64,000 bases of DNA from Mytilus edulis (GCF_963676685.1 NC_092345.1:79673592-79737591); one strand, 5' to 3'. Shown: positions 12,278-24,495, counted from the stretch's first letter. Notes: a model not told the origin generated them from the letters alone. A program made the numbers and translations.

Positions 12278-15200
12278 CTGAACCTGGATTTCAGAAGTCC
12301 AAAGGCTCTCTCAATTACATTCCTGGTACTTTTATGACATCTGTTGTATTTTTCTTCTCCATTTGATGATGGATTTAAGAAGGGTGTCAACAGCCATGGT
12401 TTCAGGGGATACCCTGAATCACCCAAAAGCCAGCCGTCTATCTGCTTGTTCTCGAATTTTTCACTTAAAGAGCAATTCTGCATTATGAAGCTGTCATGTG
12501 TGTTTCCAGGCCATTTTGCAACTACATTGGTAAATCTGAAATAAGAAGGCCATATGTCATACTTAAAAACAAGCTAATCAAAGTCTTGATATACATTCAT
12601 TAGAATATTAGCTGTAAATCAACAAAAATCAGCTGATAAATAGCAATCATGTGTCATGTTTGCTTTGATTATTAAAAGGCACTAGCTGCAGTTATTTGGT
12701 AATGTAACAATAATAAAAATATTAGTGCACAAATCTGATAATGGGTCACGTTATGTTGCAGAATATCTGAAAAAGTAAAAGTCATTTAATCACCAATATA
12801 ATGGGCTATGTATTTAGCCCAATATTCAAAGTAATTGTTTTCAAATTTTTGGAGCTGTGGAAAATCTATATCTTACTTTTATTTAATGTGAAAAATATTT
12901 TTGATGTTCATAACCAGTGTCCTTATTTGCTTCAAAATACCGATTCAGGGGCAGATCCAGCCATTTAAAAAATAGGGGGGTTTCGATACAGGGGCGGATC
13001 CAGCCATTTTAAAAGGGGGTCCCAACCCAGGACAAAAAGGGGTGTGTGTTCCAATTATATGTCCCCCTTCAAATGCATTGATCGGCCAAAAAAAGGGGAG
13101 GTCCATACCCGGACCCCTCCCCCCCGGGATTTGCCAATGCCGATACCAGGTCAAATTGAGTAGAATAATTGGTGTGTATATTGTTTACAAGAACAACCTT
13201 AACACACTATTATGTGTTTGGACTGTTGATTTTCCCTTTTGATTTTTGATTTTCCTTTTTTAATTTTCCTCGGGATCAGTATTTTTGTGTTTTTACTTTC
13301 TATCCGCTTTGTAATTTTTTTGTCGAGCCTGCAACTTTGGTAGCAGAAAGCTTTACATAGGCGTTAGCTAAAAGCTTTATATTTAAAAGGTGGAAGACCT
13401 GGATGCTTCATACTTTGTATATAGATGCCTTATGTTACGAAGCTTCTGTCAGTCACATGTCAAATGTCCTTGACCTCATTTTCATAGTTCACCGACCACT
13501 TGAAAAAAAAGTTCAGATTTTTTTTATTGTTGAATTCTCTCTTATTATAAGTAATAGGATAATTATAATTGGTATGTGCGTACCTTGCAAGGTCCTCATG
13601 CCTGTCAGACAGTTTTCACTTGACCTCGACCTCATTTCATGGATCAGTGAACAAGGTAAAGTTTGGGTGGTCAAGTCCATATCTCAGATACTATAAGCAA
13701 TAGGACTAGTATATTCGGTGTATGGAAGGACTATAAGGTGTACATGTCCAACTGGCAGATGTCATATGACCTTGACCTCATTTTCATGGTTCAGTGGTTA
13801 TAGTTTAGTCTTTTGTGTTGTGGTGTGTTTTTCTCATACTTTATGCAATAGATCTACTATATTATGATCTATATGTCAGTCGCGCAGGTTTTATTTTGAC
13901 CTTGATCTATTTTTCACGGTTCATTGCTCAGTGTTAAGGTTTTGTGTTTTGGTCTATTTTTCTGAAACTATAAGTAATGGGTCAACTATATTTGTTGTAT
14001 GGAAGCATTTTCATGGTTCATTGGTCTTTGTTTTGTTATCTTTGTTAATGTTAAGTTTATGTGACAGTTTTTAAGCTTTATATTTAGGACTATCAACCTA
14101 ATATCAATGATAAGTAAAGAAGGCGAGACATTTCAGTGTGTGCACTCTTGTTTGCAAATAGTAATAAATAAAATACATAATTAATTTAAATAAATTATTG
14201 TTCTCAAATCTATCAGTATGTTCCCTGTGTGAATAAACAAACATTTTCGTATGGAACGCCGGAACTGCCGTAGTTTTCTCCTTTTAATTGTTTTACATTG
14301 TCTTATCGGGGCCTTTCATAGCTGACTATGCGGTATGGGCTTTGCTCATTATGAAGGCCGTACGGTGACCTATAGTTGTTAATGTCTGTGTCATGTTGGT
14401 CTTTTGCGGATAGTTTTCTCATTGGAAATCATATTACATCTTCTTTTTTATATTATGGTAAAACTTTCATTATACGGTGGTATTTTGACATTATACGATT
14501 GTACTTTGACCTTATACGATGGTACTTTGACATTATATAATGGTACTTTAGAATTATATGATGGTACTTTGACCTTATACGATGGTACTTTGACATTATA
14601 CGATGGTACTTTAGAATTATATGATGGTACTTTGACATTATACGATGGTACGTTGACATTATACCATGGTACTGTGACATTATATGATGGTACTTTGACA
14701 TGATATAATGATACTTTGTCATTTTGTAAAGACAATCATGGGAAATGAGAAAAAACAAGAATGTGCACCCAGTACACGGATGCCCCATCCGCACTATCGT
14801 TTTAGTTAAGTGGACTGTGAAAATGGGGAAAATCTCTAATTAGGAATTAAAATTAAAAAGATTATATCATAGGGAACATGTATACTAAGTTTCAAGTTGA
14901 TTGGATTTCCACTTCATCAAATACTACCTCGACCAAAAACTTCAACCTGAAGCGGGACGAAGGGACGGACGGACAGACCAGAAAACCTAATGCCCATAAA
15001 TGGGACATAAAAACATAATGCAAGAATCACTCATGTTGAGAGAAATACTGAAGGTTGATTTGAAGCATGCGTTTGTACATTTTGGAAGAGTTAAGTTAAC
15101 ACCGAACATTGTTGGTATGCTCACAAGACACAAAAGACTGGACAGGCCACCCCCACCCCTATATTCGCAAGCGGATATGACATTGTAACTGGACCATATG

Positions 15201-17663
15201 CCTGTCCGAAACGTGTCCAAAGCATGTGCTCCGATGTTATTTTATTTCACCCGCCGCATGTGTCATGTCACTTTCTTCAACCATGAATATGTTGGCCAAT
15301 GGTCAATACAAATGTTATATAGTACGACTCGTAATTGGGAGGAATAAGATTGTATATTCTTTTCGCGGTAGAATTTATGTTCATACGATATTCGTCTTGA
15401 ACATGTATGAAAAATTTGCCACTTGACGTTAAGCAACCAAAAATAAACCAGTTTGCGATTTTATTTATTTCGTTGTAGCATCATATGATGTTATATACCA
15501 TGTGCAGTAATGTGCCATCCTTGTGAAACTAAATGAAATAGTTATTTGTTTACATAATTATTTCCCACCGCAAAAAATACAGAATATAACAATAAATATT
15601 TCCCTTCTATTCCTTCATGATAGTCCACATGAGGGTCTCTTAAAATTCTGAATTCTTATATTTCTAAGGTTGTTCTTTTCCGTTTAAATATTTTTTCCAT
15701 TATTCTCTATTCAGTATTTTATGTTGAAAACTGTTCTCTACAGTCTGATCATTATCATAATTTGGCACCCCTATATTTCTTTAGAGAAAGAAGGTGAGAC
15801 ATTTTTGCGTGTGTCGTGTTTTTTTCTTTTTTTTCTTAAAATAATAGCAATAGGTCAACTTTATTTGTTGCATGGAAGCTGTATTTGTCTGTTTATTGGT
15901 ATCACTTTAGTTTAAGTAAACCGAAGAAGTAAGTTGGGATTGATTTTGTGGGTTGTGTTCCCAACAGTTTATAAAGGGGTCCAAATAAGCTTTTTTCCTA
16001 GTTTCAAATAACTTAAGTGTAATGTATGGATCATTCTGAAATTCTGGAATTAGGGGCCAAAAATTCAGTGCTCCAAAACAAGCAATTTACTTTATACTAT
16101 TTAGTACATATATATTATTTTTACTAATTTAGAAAACTGATACCATATTAATATCTGAGTAAACTTATTTACCTTTAAAGTAAGAGATAACTGTAATGTA
16201 TTTTTACGCTACGACGGGATCAGTTGGGGATATGAAGGCCGAAAATGTATTTTCGATATATGAGTTTGACTGTTCCTCTGATATCGTTCGTCTCTCTTTT
16301 GTAGTGATGGTAACATTTTACATTCCGGTATATATATATATATTTTTTTAGTCGATTTTTTTTCCAGGACAATGTGCAATCATAGTATCAGTTTAGTTTT
16401 TCGACAATCTAATTAAAATATTGATCTCTGATTACGTTATACTACATATGAGTAGTATAACGTAATCAGAGATCAATATTTTAATTAGATTGGTTTTTCG
16501 ACACAATCAGTCAAACATTTTTTTTTTAAATTTATAAGACCTAGGTAGTGAGAAAATCTTAATATTTGTTTAATTATTATTATCAAAAAAAAAAAGAAAA
16601 ATTGATAGTGTCATACCTAATGAAAAATTAATTATTTTATTATAAGTCAACGTGTTAATTATATACTCAAACGGTCATGACTATACGCGTATGGTCAAAA
16701 TACCCATATGGTCCTCATACACATGAATGTTTGTATTAAGACCGGAGTAAATTTGTTTTGACAATCAAACATTCCCTGTTAAAACACGCGGACGTGACAG
16801 AAGACACCACTATGTAGCGTCAACAGTAAATAATGGATCGAAATATTTGGTAAACGATTTTTTTAACATAACTTGATTTAAAAACATGATTTAAGTCTAG
16901 ATATATATGTTTTTTTATACTAGATAATTCACCTTTTAAGTCCATAGCACTCTCAGTCTATAAGAAAGACAGTATATTATTGCTGAAAGACATAATCTTT
17001 CGTCTTATCATATAATGGTTATCTGATGGAAGATGCACGTTAATTTAGAAGCTTTTTTAAAAGGAGATATTTGTGGAAGAGTTGATTTTCGTATACTTAC
17101 TTCATCTTGGCATCACAAATGGCTTGCACATTTAAGCTGTGGTAATTTTTTCTGCACACAAATATCTGTTCATCCTCACTTGGTCTTATTATTGGAATTA
17201 AAGTTCCATCAACTGCCCCAACAACATTTGGCATACCATACATATTATGAAAATCCTGCTTAATTTCTCTTAAAGAAGGCTGGTCAAGTGGGAATTTTAT
17301 TTTGTACAGGAGAGAAGAAACCAAAGAAGTGGTAACTGATGATATTATCCTGCTTACAGAAGACCGGCTTATACCATGGATGTCCCCTATCTCGGACAGG
17401 AATCCCCCCTTTGCATAGTATCTTAAAGTTGTCAAAACTTGATGCAAAGGGGGAATGGCGAAGTTTCTAAGGGTTGGCCTCTCTAAATGAGGGGCAAGCA
17501 CATCTACCAAGTCGAAAATACTCCGCCTATCTAAGCGGTATCTTGATATGAGTTCAATATCATTCAAACTGTCCATAATATTGGTCCTATCTCTAAAGAC
17601 TCTTTCCCTCCGCATTGCCCTGCGTTCATTGTGTCTGATAATAATATGTAACGCGACGGCCAT
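12278..17663 (-). CDS. HARBI1-like: HARBI1-like (PIF/Harbinger) DDE nuclease, 3' end unresolved
   Basis: Minus-strand exon 1 is 17663-17101, starting ATGGCC and ending at a consensus donor (AA|GTAAGT). Exon 2 runs from 12535 (acceptor TTATTTCAG) to a possible donor at 12278. Splicing is in frame across a ~4.6 kb intron and gives the continuous DDE_Tnp_4 signature: VVGAVDGT (Asp about 152), then KWPGNTHDS, LLGDSGYPLKPW (Asp about 227) and RNVIERAFGLLKSRFR (Glu about 263). The catalytic triad is therefore complete. A helix-turn-helix-like stretch lies near residues 86-105 (FLSEIGDIHGISRSSVSRII). About 273 residues are seen against roughly 350 for vertebrate HARBI1; the C-terminal exon was not found, and read-through continues only to a stop near 12106. 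An open frame beside an intron full of old repeats could mean a domesticated gene or a young element. Confidence 0.8.
12940..13150. repeat. Quasi-palindromic dispersed repeat (GGCGGATCCAGCCATTT family), copy 1
   Basis: Contains GGGGCGGATCCAGCCATTT, GCATTGATCGGCCAAAA and G-rich/C-rich arms. Related copies lie at 31968-32100 and, inverted, at 47300-47452. The short proline/glycine-rich ORFs across it are artefacts. Confidence 0.7.
13390..14130 (+). repeat. Dispersed repeat with ~200-bp internal periodicity
   Basis: Recurrent words TTGACCTCATTTTCATGG, GTTCA, TATAAGCAATAGG and TTGTATGGAAG recur about every 150-220 bases. A short related piece (GGTGAGACATTT ... AATAGGTCAACTTTATTTGT) is at 15785-15905. 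Resembles a common bivalve repeat (memory). Falls in the HARBI1-like intron. Confidence 0.6.
14262..14440 (-). repeat. Dispersed repeat 'GATGTGGTATGATTGC' family, reverse copy
   Basis: GTTTTCTCCTTTTAATTGTT ... CATAGCTGACTATGCGGTAT ... CTCATTGGAAATCATATTAC is the reverse of the copy at 18206-18610. This family is very common in mussel DNA (memory). Confidence 0.68.
14456..14727 (+). repeat. 21-bp minisatellite
   Basis: About 12 copies of ACATTATACGATGGTACTTT + G. The period is divisible by three, so both strands stay open (LTLYDGT repeats on +, SYNVKVP repeats on -). These ORFs are artefacts of the period. Confidence 0.85.
14750..15010 (+). repeat. Dispersed repeat (ACGGATGCCCCATCCGCACT)
   Basis: GATGCCCCATCCGCACTATC ... 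TTTCAAGTTGATTGGA ... GGGACGGACGGACAGACCAG, a sequence I recall as common in bivalves. Confidence 0.5.
15011..16390. other. Repeat debris, no gene
   Basis: 15385-15440 (TTGAACATGTATGAAAAATT, GACGTTAAGCAACCAA) matches the tail of a repeat at 22170-22230. 15785-15905 is a fragment of the 13390-14130 repeat. Otherwise nothing recognised. Confidence 0.35.
16396..16502. mobile_element. Perfect 41-bp-arm hairpin with flanking 10-bp direct repeats
   Basis: 16405-16445 (CAATCTAATTAAAATATTGA...) is the exact reverse complement of 16452-16492, with a 6-base spacer ATATGA. GTTTTTCGAC occurs at 16396-16405 and 16493-16502. It could be a tiny palindromic element with a target duplication or a template-switch event. 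Confidence 0.7.
16503..17030. other. AT-rich stretch, nothing recognised
   Basis: Homopolymer runs and short ORFs only; falls downstream of HARBI1-like exon 1 within the intron. Confidence 0.3.
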
Positions 17664-17758
17664 CTTTGCGGACGCTGCGATTAATCTGCGATAGGTTCAA
17701 GTTCACGCTAATAACGTTCGCGATTTGCACGCAATGTACGACCATCGCAAAGTACGTT

Positions 17759-17834
17759 TGTTTTATGAAACGGAATTTTAGCGTTACGTTTGGTTAACGT
17801 TCAAACGTACGCTAGCGATCGTTTTATGAAACGG
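17759..17834. repeat. Direct repeat GTTTTATGAAACGG upstream of HARBI1-like exon 1
   Basis: GTTTTATGAAACGG occurs at 17760 and 17821, separated by CG-rich sequence (CGTACGCTAGCGATCG). It could be part of a Harbinger end, but no inverse partner was found near 12 kb. Confidence 0.35.
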
Positions 17835-18205
17835 CAGCCAGCTGGTTTCGGTTTGGAGATGTTTCAGTGCCCAAATTAAATCTGCTTGCCATCTCTGAAA
17901 TGGCTCACTAGGTGTACGCTATGGAGCAGTTTTGATCTTTGTTTTCTGAATAGACAATCATGAAATGACACAACATTAACAGTAACAATTTTCCCCGTTT
18001 TAAGAATTGTTTTTTTTCTCAAATGTTCTAACGTATTTTTAATTACGCTATGATCACCCAACCGGGAGTAATAACCCATATAGCATATTTTTGAGATAGG
18101 GAGAATATGCTGTCTTCCAAATGAGGGATATCATGTGTATATTTGTAATCATTTCGTTGGTCCTTTTAACTTGTGTCGTGTGTTTTACCCCTCTTACACA
18201 AATTA

Positions 18206-18610
18206 ATATAAAAAAAGAAGATGTGGTATGATTGCAAATGAGACAACTCTCCACAAGAGATAAAATGACACAGAAATTAACAACTACAGGTCACCGTAGG
18301 GCCTTCGACAATGAGAAAAGCACATACCGCATAGTCAGCTATAAAAGGCTCCGAAATGACAATGCAAAGCAATTCAAACGAGAAAACTAACGGCCTTATT
18401 TATGTACAAAATGAACGAAAAACATATATGTAACACATACACAAACGACAACCACTGAATTACAGGCTCATGACTTGGTACAGGGACCTACATACATAAT
18501 GTGACGGGGTTAAATATGTTAGCGGGATCCCAACCCTCCCCCTAACCTGGGACAGTGATATAACAGTACAACATAAGAAAGATCTATAAAAATCAGTTGA
18601 AAAAGGCTCA
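18206..18610 (+). repeat. Dispersed repeat 'GATGTGGTATGATTGC' family, longest copy
   Basis: Runs from AGAAGATGTGGTATGATTGC through CATAGTCAGCTATAAAAGGC, AACGACAACCACTGAATTAC and GCGGGATCCCAACCCTCCCC. Other pieces: 14262-14440, 18855-19045, 20955-21080, 24304-24495, 29745-30125, 42500-42610 and 46432-46540. Confidence 0.72.
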
Positions 18611-18854
18611 ACTCATCTTAACATTACTTTAGGCCACACCAATTTGATTCCCAGTTCTCTGGATTTGCGAGTTCCTCTATTGGAGAAATTGACTTTTCAA
18701 TTTAAAAAAATACCACTCTCGCAAATTTGTGGTCTGCATGCTGCTCCAAAATTAGTTTCTCAGTAAAAATTATGCAAAAATGAAAATATTAGATGACCAC
18801 AAACACATAATTAGAGATGTGAATTAACAGCCACTTGTCGCAGATATTTTTCTT

Positions 18855-19045
18855 ATATAAGAAGATGTGGTATGTGAGTGCCAATGAGAACTCCCCACCC
18901 AAGTCACAATTTGTAAAAGTAAACCATTATAGGTCAAAATATGGGCTTTCACACGAAGCCTTGGCTAATACCGTACCGCAAGCTTTAAAGAACCCCAAAA
19001 TGACAAGTGTAAAACCATTCAAACAGGAAAATAAACGGTCCTGAC
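18855..19045 (+). repeat. Dispersed repeat 'GATGTGGTATGATTGC' family, truncated copy
   Basis: AAGAAGATGTGGTATGTGAG ... AACCATTATAGGTCAAAATA ... CCAAAATGACAAGTGTAAAA. Confidence 0.62.
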
Positions 19046-19332
19046 TTATAGTACTGCAACCAGAGTTCATTTTTTAAAACTTTAATGGTCCGGAAGAACA
19101 AACACCTAAATTATATATCGATGGAAAGAGGAAAACGTGTACAATAAGAAAAGTTGGGTCGTAAAAATCCAGAGTGGTCACAATTTTGTGAAATTGAGGT
19201 CAAAGGTCAGACCTAAAAATATCAATATTTCAACCACAAGGACAAAAAGGAGAAATATAATGATATTTATTCAATAGAATGCTACAAAAACGATTCAATC
19301 ATAAGCATATGCTATAAACGATGTTAAAACGA

Positions 19333-19890
19333 CAAAGGGGTAAGTTCGGCAAGTGCCATATTTGGCCCCAATTATAAAGTTCATGGTAACAAGACAATAA
19401 TTATTTTAAGTTGCCTTAAAGACATGTGAGAAAGTTGAACAGAGCTTTAATTCTAACACGTTGATTTTTACATCCCAAAAAGGTCAAGATAATGGATTTT
19501 GGTGAAATTTGACAAAATCAGCTGGATTTCAACCAAATAAAGGACCAGGAAACATAAAGCGCAGGCGTCGACAAGCTTAACATGTTAAATGTCTCAACAA
19601 AAATTATTTTAAAAGATCTTTGTTGTCGACGTATGCGCTCTATATTTCCTGTCAAATAATCTTGGGAAATTTACCCATTTTCATTGATTTTTTCGTGAAA
19701 AATCAATATGAGTACAACTTGTGACGTCATAATGAAACGCAGAAACGTAAAATTTTCAACAAAATGGCTTATATCCTGTCTAGTCAATGCATTGGCTATA
19801 ATTAATCGTGATATTGGTTAATAAATCCGAATTTGAAATTAACGGTAAAAAAGGGGGCCATTTTAGGACCTTATCGAACATACTCCTTTG
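19333..19890. mobile_element. MITE-like element with CAAAGGGGTAAGTTCG ends
   Basis: Begins CAAAGGGGTAAGTTCGGCAA and ends with the imperfect inverse (TTATCGAACATACTCCTTTG), about 20-25 bp arms, then TTTGGCCCC/GGGGGCC inside. Same class as 10597-11051. Confidence 0.6.
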
Positions 19891-21600
19891 ACTACTTATA
19901 TGAAGAGCTGCTATTACAAAATGGCGTTGATTTGGAACCTTCTAATTTTTTTTCCTTTTAAGACATAGCAAAAGAAGAAGTGACCTTGACCTTTTCACAT
20001 CCATAAACTTTCATATTGTGTATAGTATTTCACTATAGTATATTACAGAATTATTTTCTAAAGTATAAAACACCAGTTTTGTTAAATTATTTCAATATTT
20101 TTTCTATCTTTGAAAAAAACAAAATTCAAGCGCTGAAACAGTGTTTTTAATTTTGCATCTTAAAGGTTGTGTATTTTGTGAAAATTAGTATCTAGTTATA
20201 GATAAATACATACATGTATTGTGTATTTGCAAAGTCTGGACGGAGCAGTTATAACACAAAATATACTATAAACACCCGAGGCGAATGCGAGGTTTAAAAA
20301 AAATGAGTTAAAAATAAAGTCAGTTTGGTGCATGAACATTTTTGTAGTGGGATAATCCTGGGAAAAAAGTTAACTCATTAATTTTTTAAGGGAAGGATGA
20401 AAAATTATACAATGCAATGCCAATTTTCTAATGTTGTAATTCAAAATCAGTCATGATCCTTATATAACTTTTAAAAGCGACACACAATAGCTCAAGTATT
20501 CATAAAATAGCGACATGAATCAATCTCTTAGTCATCAAATGCGGATTCAGTACGCGTATTAGCATTACAAGACACTTCCCTTTTTTATAAGAACAAGTTC
20601 GGAGCAGGACAGAGTTTGTTCAAAGCAAACACAGTTTTTGAGTACAAATGCTATCTGGAGCGTAAATACCGTCATGATTCGGTCAAACTCGTCAGATATA
20701 GTCTTACCTTTGCATAGGAAACACAAAAGAAATGCGAGTACAAAGTTTCGATCAATGTTCGTGACCCATATTTCCATATGCATATGCATGATGTATCTGC
20801 ACTGCCAATCCCAAATGTAATGGGGCGAATGTTGCTACAGAAACGATTGATTTTGTAATAGCCATACATTTACGAATTTTTGTTATCTTTAGGGACAATA
20901 TACGGTTCAGAAACGCCTTTGTGTTAGTTTTCATCAATTAACTAACAAATGAACTTTTTAGCCTAGGCTCCGTGTTGAAGACGGGACTGTGACCTATAAT
21001 GGTTTACTTTTATAAATTGTGACTTGGATGGTGTGTTGTATCATTTTCACTCATACCACATCTTCCTATATCTATTAACAAGCTATGCGGGCATCATTTC
21101 CATAGAAATACCAAAACGAGGATATAGCTCATAAGAGCACTGGTAACAGGGTGAAGTAATTGTTCTTCTTTTAATGTATCCTTGTTATTTTCAGACACAC
21201 CTTGGTGTAATTCTGAAAGTCTTAACATAGACTTCAATTTTCCTGCAGCAGATATGGCATCCCCTAAATTGAGTTCAAAGCTAAACTCTATATTTTATAT
21301 CCCTTGGCCCCACTGTGTCTGAATTGTAAGGTGTCACAATATCTAGTTAGTTCTGGAGTTTGGCAGTTTGGTAAGCATCAGAGACAATCTTGGGTAAAAT
21401 TGATCGGTATATATAAAGGATGTGCTACATGAGAAAGGCTTTTTCTTATGGAAGAACAAATCACATCACTAACAATCGTTATTAATGATCTGACAGCAAG
21501 TTCAAATTCTAGTTTTTTAGTAACTGTTTTACTTAATTGCACAGGTGTTGACTTCAATAAGTACTTGGTTATGCATGGATAAATGATTACTCACATTAAT
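19891..21600. other. No gene seen
   Basis: AT-rich with short random ORFs; only the repeat at 20955-21080 is recognised. Confidence 0.3.
20955..21080 (-). repeat. Dispersed repeat 'GATGTGGTATGATTGC' family, reverse copy
   Basis: GACCTATAATGGTTTACTTT then ACTCATACCACATCTTCCTA; inverse of the motif at 18855. Confidence 0.6.
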
Positions 21601-21608
21601 AACACAAC

Positions 21609-22235
21609 TTAAAAGACTGTCAACACGTTTAGAGGACTCAGTTTTCTGGGTTTTTTTTTAAAGGTTTTTCTTTTACACAAAAACCATGTTTTCATATCCA
21701 AACTACAAAGAAGAAACTGAGCGCGAGACCGTATAAAAGTGTCAGGTTGTGAGGATACATGTCGATCAGTTTGATCACATATATGGATTTCTGTTGTTTC
21801 TAATTTAAAATTCCCCAAAGCTGACTGGGGAAACGACATATGGTCACTTGGTCTTCTCCCGACCGGCAGTAAAACGAAGTGGGGCGTCCGTTTGGCTGTG
21901 CGGGATGTATCAAGTTCGCAGTCTCGTCCGGTCAGAATGAGGACGCTTAATCCGATGCCTCGTGTAAAGGGAGTGTCACGTTCTTTGCACGTTAAAAACC
22001 CTTGCATCAACTCTTTGAGGGGTCCGTAGGTGGCATGTTGCAATGGAAAATTTCTGTCCCAATCCAATATACCATCATTTTCCAGTGGCAGTCTAAATTT
22101 TCCCGATCATCATCCCGAATGGCCTCTATTATGAAAAAACCTACCTATTGTTTTTATTGTTAACTTGTTCTTGTCCTGAACATGCATGAAATATTTGCCA
22201 CTGGACGTTAAGCAACCAACAATCAATCAATCAAT
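21609..22235 (-). repeat. Dispersed repeat with a 152-codon ORF and GACGTTAAGCAACCAAC tail
   Basis: The minus-strand ORF (contains LKELMQGFLTCKERDTPFTR and LTGRDCELDTSRTAKRTPHF) has the look of repeat-derived 'hypothetical proteins' frequent in mussel annotations (memory). The + strand tail ACATGCATGAAATATTTGCC ... GTTAAGCAACCAACAATCAA recurs at 15385-15440. No known domain. Confidence 0.5.
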
Positions 22236-23462
22236 CTAATTTAAAGACGCACCAATTTTGCCTTCTGGTGCAAGTCTCATAACATCACTGATGATTCGCC
22301 CACGGAAAGCAGAATATCAAGAGAAGTTGGTTTAAGAATCCCCTTGTCACACACTAAATCTCTGTGAAACTTCAATAGTGCTTTTCCCCCGACCACTTGC
22401 ATGCATATTAATTGCTCTGAGGTTAAGCATTGACATACAATGTTTTTTCACACAATGTCAACTGTAGTCATTATCCGGAAAAACGTCTTATCCGAAGGAT
22501 TTGGTTAACTTTTATATAAAATCAAAATTTTATTAACAAAAATATAACTTATTTACAGAAAATACACGAAAGAACTACTATATATTTTCAAATCACTCAA
22601 AAATAAATTAATTTCTCCTACAAAATCTACATAATCACATCGAAACTATCAAATTGATTGTGAAGGAAAAAATAAATGGTGGAGCTGATTGACGGATAGG
22701 AAATTTCCGTAATTAAAAAAGGTACAAATGATGTTTTTATTTTTGATTTTTTGACAAAAAATTTTGGAATTTGCCCAACAAAATTTGCATGCAGTATCGC
22801 AATAATATGTTTTGTCCTCTCAAATGTCAAATACTTTTTTTTTAATCATATGTTTTCTCGTTTTCAAAGAAAAAGGCGTTAAATTTCTATCTAAAAAACA
22901 GCCAACTTTAAGTTTGAAAGTTTTACTTGGAGATGGTATCATATTTATGTCTTCATCATTCCGATGATCCTTGATGATATGTGCATAGAAAATATTTACG
23001 AAAATAGCGGGAAATTTCACCAAAAAATATATTTTTGGATTTTAAGGTAACTACCCAAAACCGTAAATTGAGGGGTACCCCATTAAAGGGGTAACATACA
23101 GAAATGTGACCATAGAAACTTTTTACGACCCGACGGAAATTAAAATATAGATATAATTCTATCATTTAAAACAATTTGCAGCCGTGTGTTATTCCGGACC
23201 ATTAAACTCGTTAACTAAGCGTCTTTTTCGATGTCAGTTGCAGTACTATTAGGACAAGTGCAAACAAATGCAGCGGGTTTAAACGTTTTAATAGGTACCA
23301 ACATTCACCCTTATCTGAAACAATAGTGTAACATCTGACCCTATATTTTATTGATTTTGTATTAACATTGTGTCATAGATCAAACGTATTCGTGTCTTTC
23401 TATGTTGTGATGTTACACTATTGTAACATCTTATTTTTAATGGCAATGCTCTATTCTGGTAT
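22236..23462. other. AT-rich, no gene seen
   Basis: Several minus-strand ORFs of 60-70 codons without recognisable features. Confidence 0.3.
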
Positions 23463-24300
23463 CTATGATGAGTTTTTTTTAACTATACGAAGCACAAAGG
23501 TGTCTGCATGTTGATTAAATCTACGAATGATGTCCTTATACCGATGACACGATTTAGTAAATGTGTTGAATAGTTTATGATATCGAAAACCTTTCAAAAG
23601 TACTGAGTTTTCTGTCGTTAAAATCAAAAACGTTATTACACACACGAGCGAATCAACGTAACCATCTAAAAATGAATTTAAATTAAAAAAAGGAAATGAA
23701 AAATCATCTCTTTTTCCGAAACATTTGGTAGTAAGTTTTCTGTTAAATATATAGGTACCAATATCCCGGAAAGGGCAGTATTCATGATTAGTATTAGCTT
23801 TATCTAAAGTTAGTTCAGTCAGATAAATATCTGTAATGTACATATACTAAAGTCGTTATTTTTGAGAGTCAATGTATCATCCAAATATCTAACAGTGTTA
23901 ATAAATTGTTGTAACAGATGTTGTTACGATGGGTCTTTGCTGATTTCAGTCATACATTGTATTAACTCATTACAATATAGAAACAGCGAACAAATATGTT
24001 ATCTAGTAAAATGTCCAGTTGTTGTATCAAAGCAGGTCCAATTGACATAGTTCCTTTGTGTGTTTTTATTAAAATGATCAAAAAGTGTTTGGACATTTAT
24101 ATTCTCATTTTGACTTTTAAAATGCCCATTTAATGACAAAATGTCATAGGCGATTATGACGAAATGTGTGATATAGTGTATATAGGGTAGAAAATCAAAA
24201 CTTTGAACAGATTCGAAATCAACAATATTAGCAAGCAATTCATCAAATACTTTAAATGAATTTTTGACACTCCAAATGTAATCAATTTCACTATTTTCAA
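23463..24300 (-). pseudogene. Decayed reverse transcriptase (Penelope/non-LTR type)
   Basis: On the minus strand, broken frames carry recognisable RT-like segments in order: DELLANIVDFESVQSFDF near 24200, then RYLDD at 23890-23876 (the RT catalytic YxDD box), then YLTELTLDKANTNHEYCPF, FGKRDDFSFPFFN and LLKGFRYHKLFNTFTKSCHR. These blocks match an RT class common in bivalve genomes, probably Penelope-like, from memory. Stops and frameshifts between the blocks show that it is dead. No endonuclease domain was identified. A dispersed repeat starts at about 24304. Confidence 0.75.
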
Positions 24301-24303
24301 ATA

Positions 24304-24495
24304 GATATAAGAAGATCTTGTATGGGGTCAATGAGACAACCTTCCATCCAAGTCATAATTTATAAAAGTAAACCATTATAAAAGGCCCCAGAAATTACTT
24401 GAGTAAAAACATTCAAACGGGAGAACCAACGGTCTAATCTACATTAAAAACGAGAAACGAGAAACACTTATGAAACACATCAACAAACGACAACT
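24304..24495 (+). repeat. Dispersed repeat 'GATGTGGTATGATTGC' family, copy next to the RT relic
   Basis: AAGAAGATCTTGTATGGGGT ... AGTAAACCATTATAAAAGGC ... AACAAACGACAACTACTGAA. Confidence 0.6.

Noticed and set aside
12945..13154. Gly/Pro-rich 69-codon ORF
   Set aside because: Covers the quasi-palindromic GGCGGATCCAGCC dispersed repeat found three times in the window.
14404..14794. LTLYDGT and SYNVKVP repeat proteins on both strands
   Set aside because: Produced by a 21-bp tandem repeat; open on both strands at once.
15721..15800. Signal-peptide exon (MLKTVLYSLIIIII) as first exon of the CxCP gene
   Set aside because: Donor phase (1) does not fit the phase-0 acceptor at 42686, and the donor lies in a dispersed repeat.
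17664..17834. Terminal inverted repeat of a full Harbinger element
   Set aside because: GTTTTATGAAACGG is a direct repeat, and no inverse partner was found near the other end of the HARBI1-like gene.
21609..22067. 152-codon minus-strand gene
   Set aside because: Sits in a dispersed repeat with a shared tail; no domain, no splice structure, typical of repeat-derived predictions.
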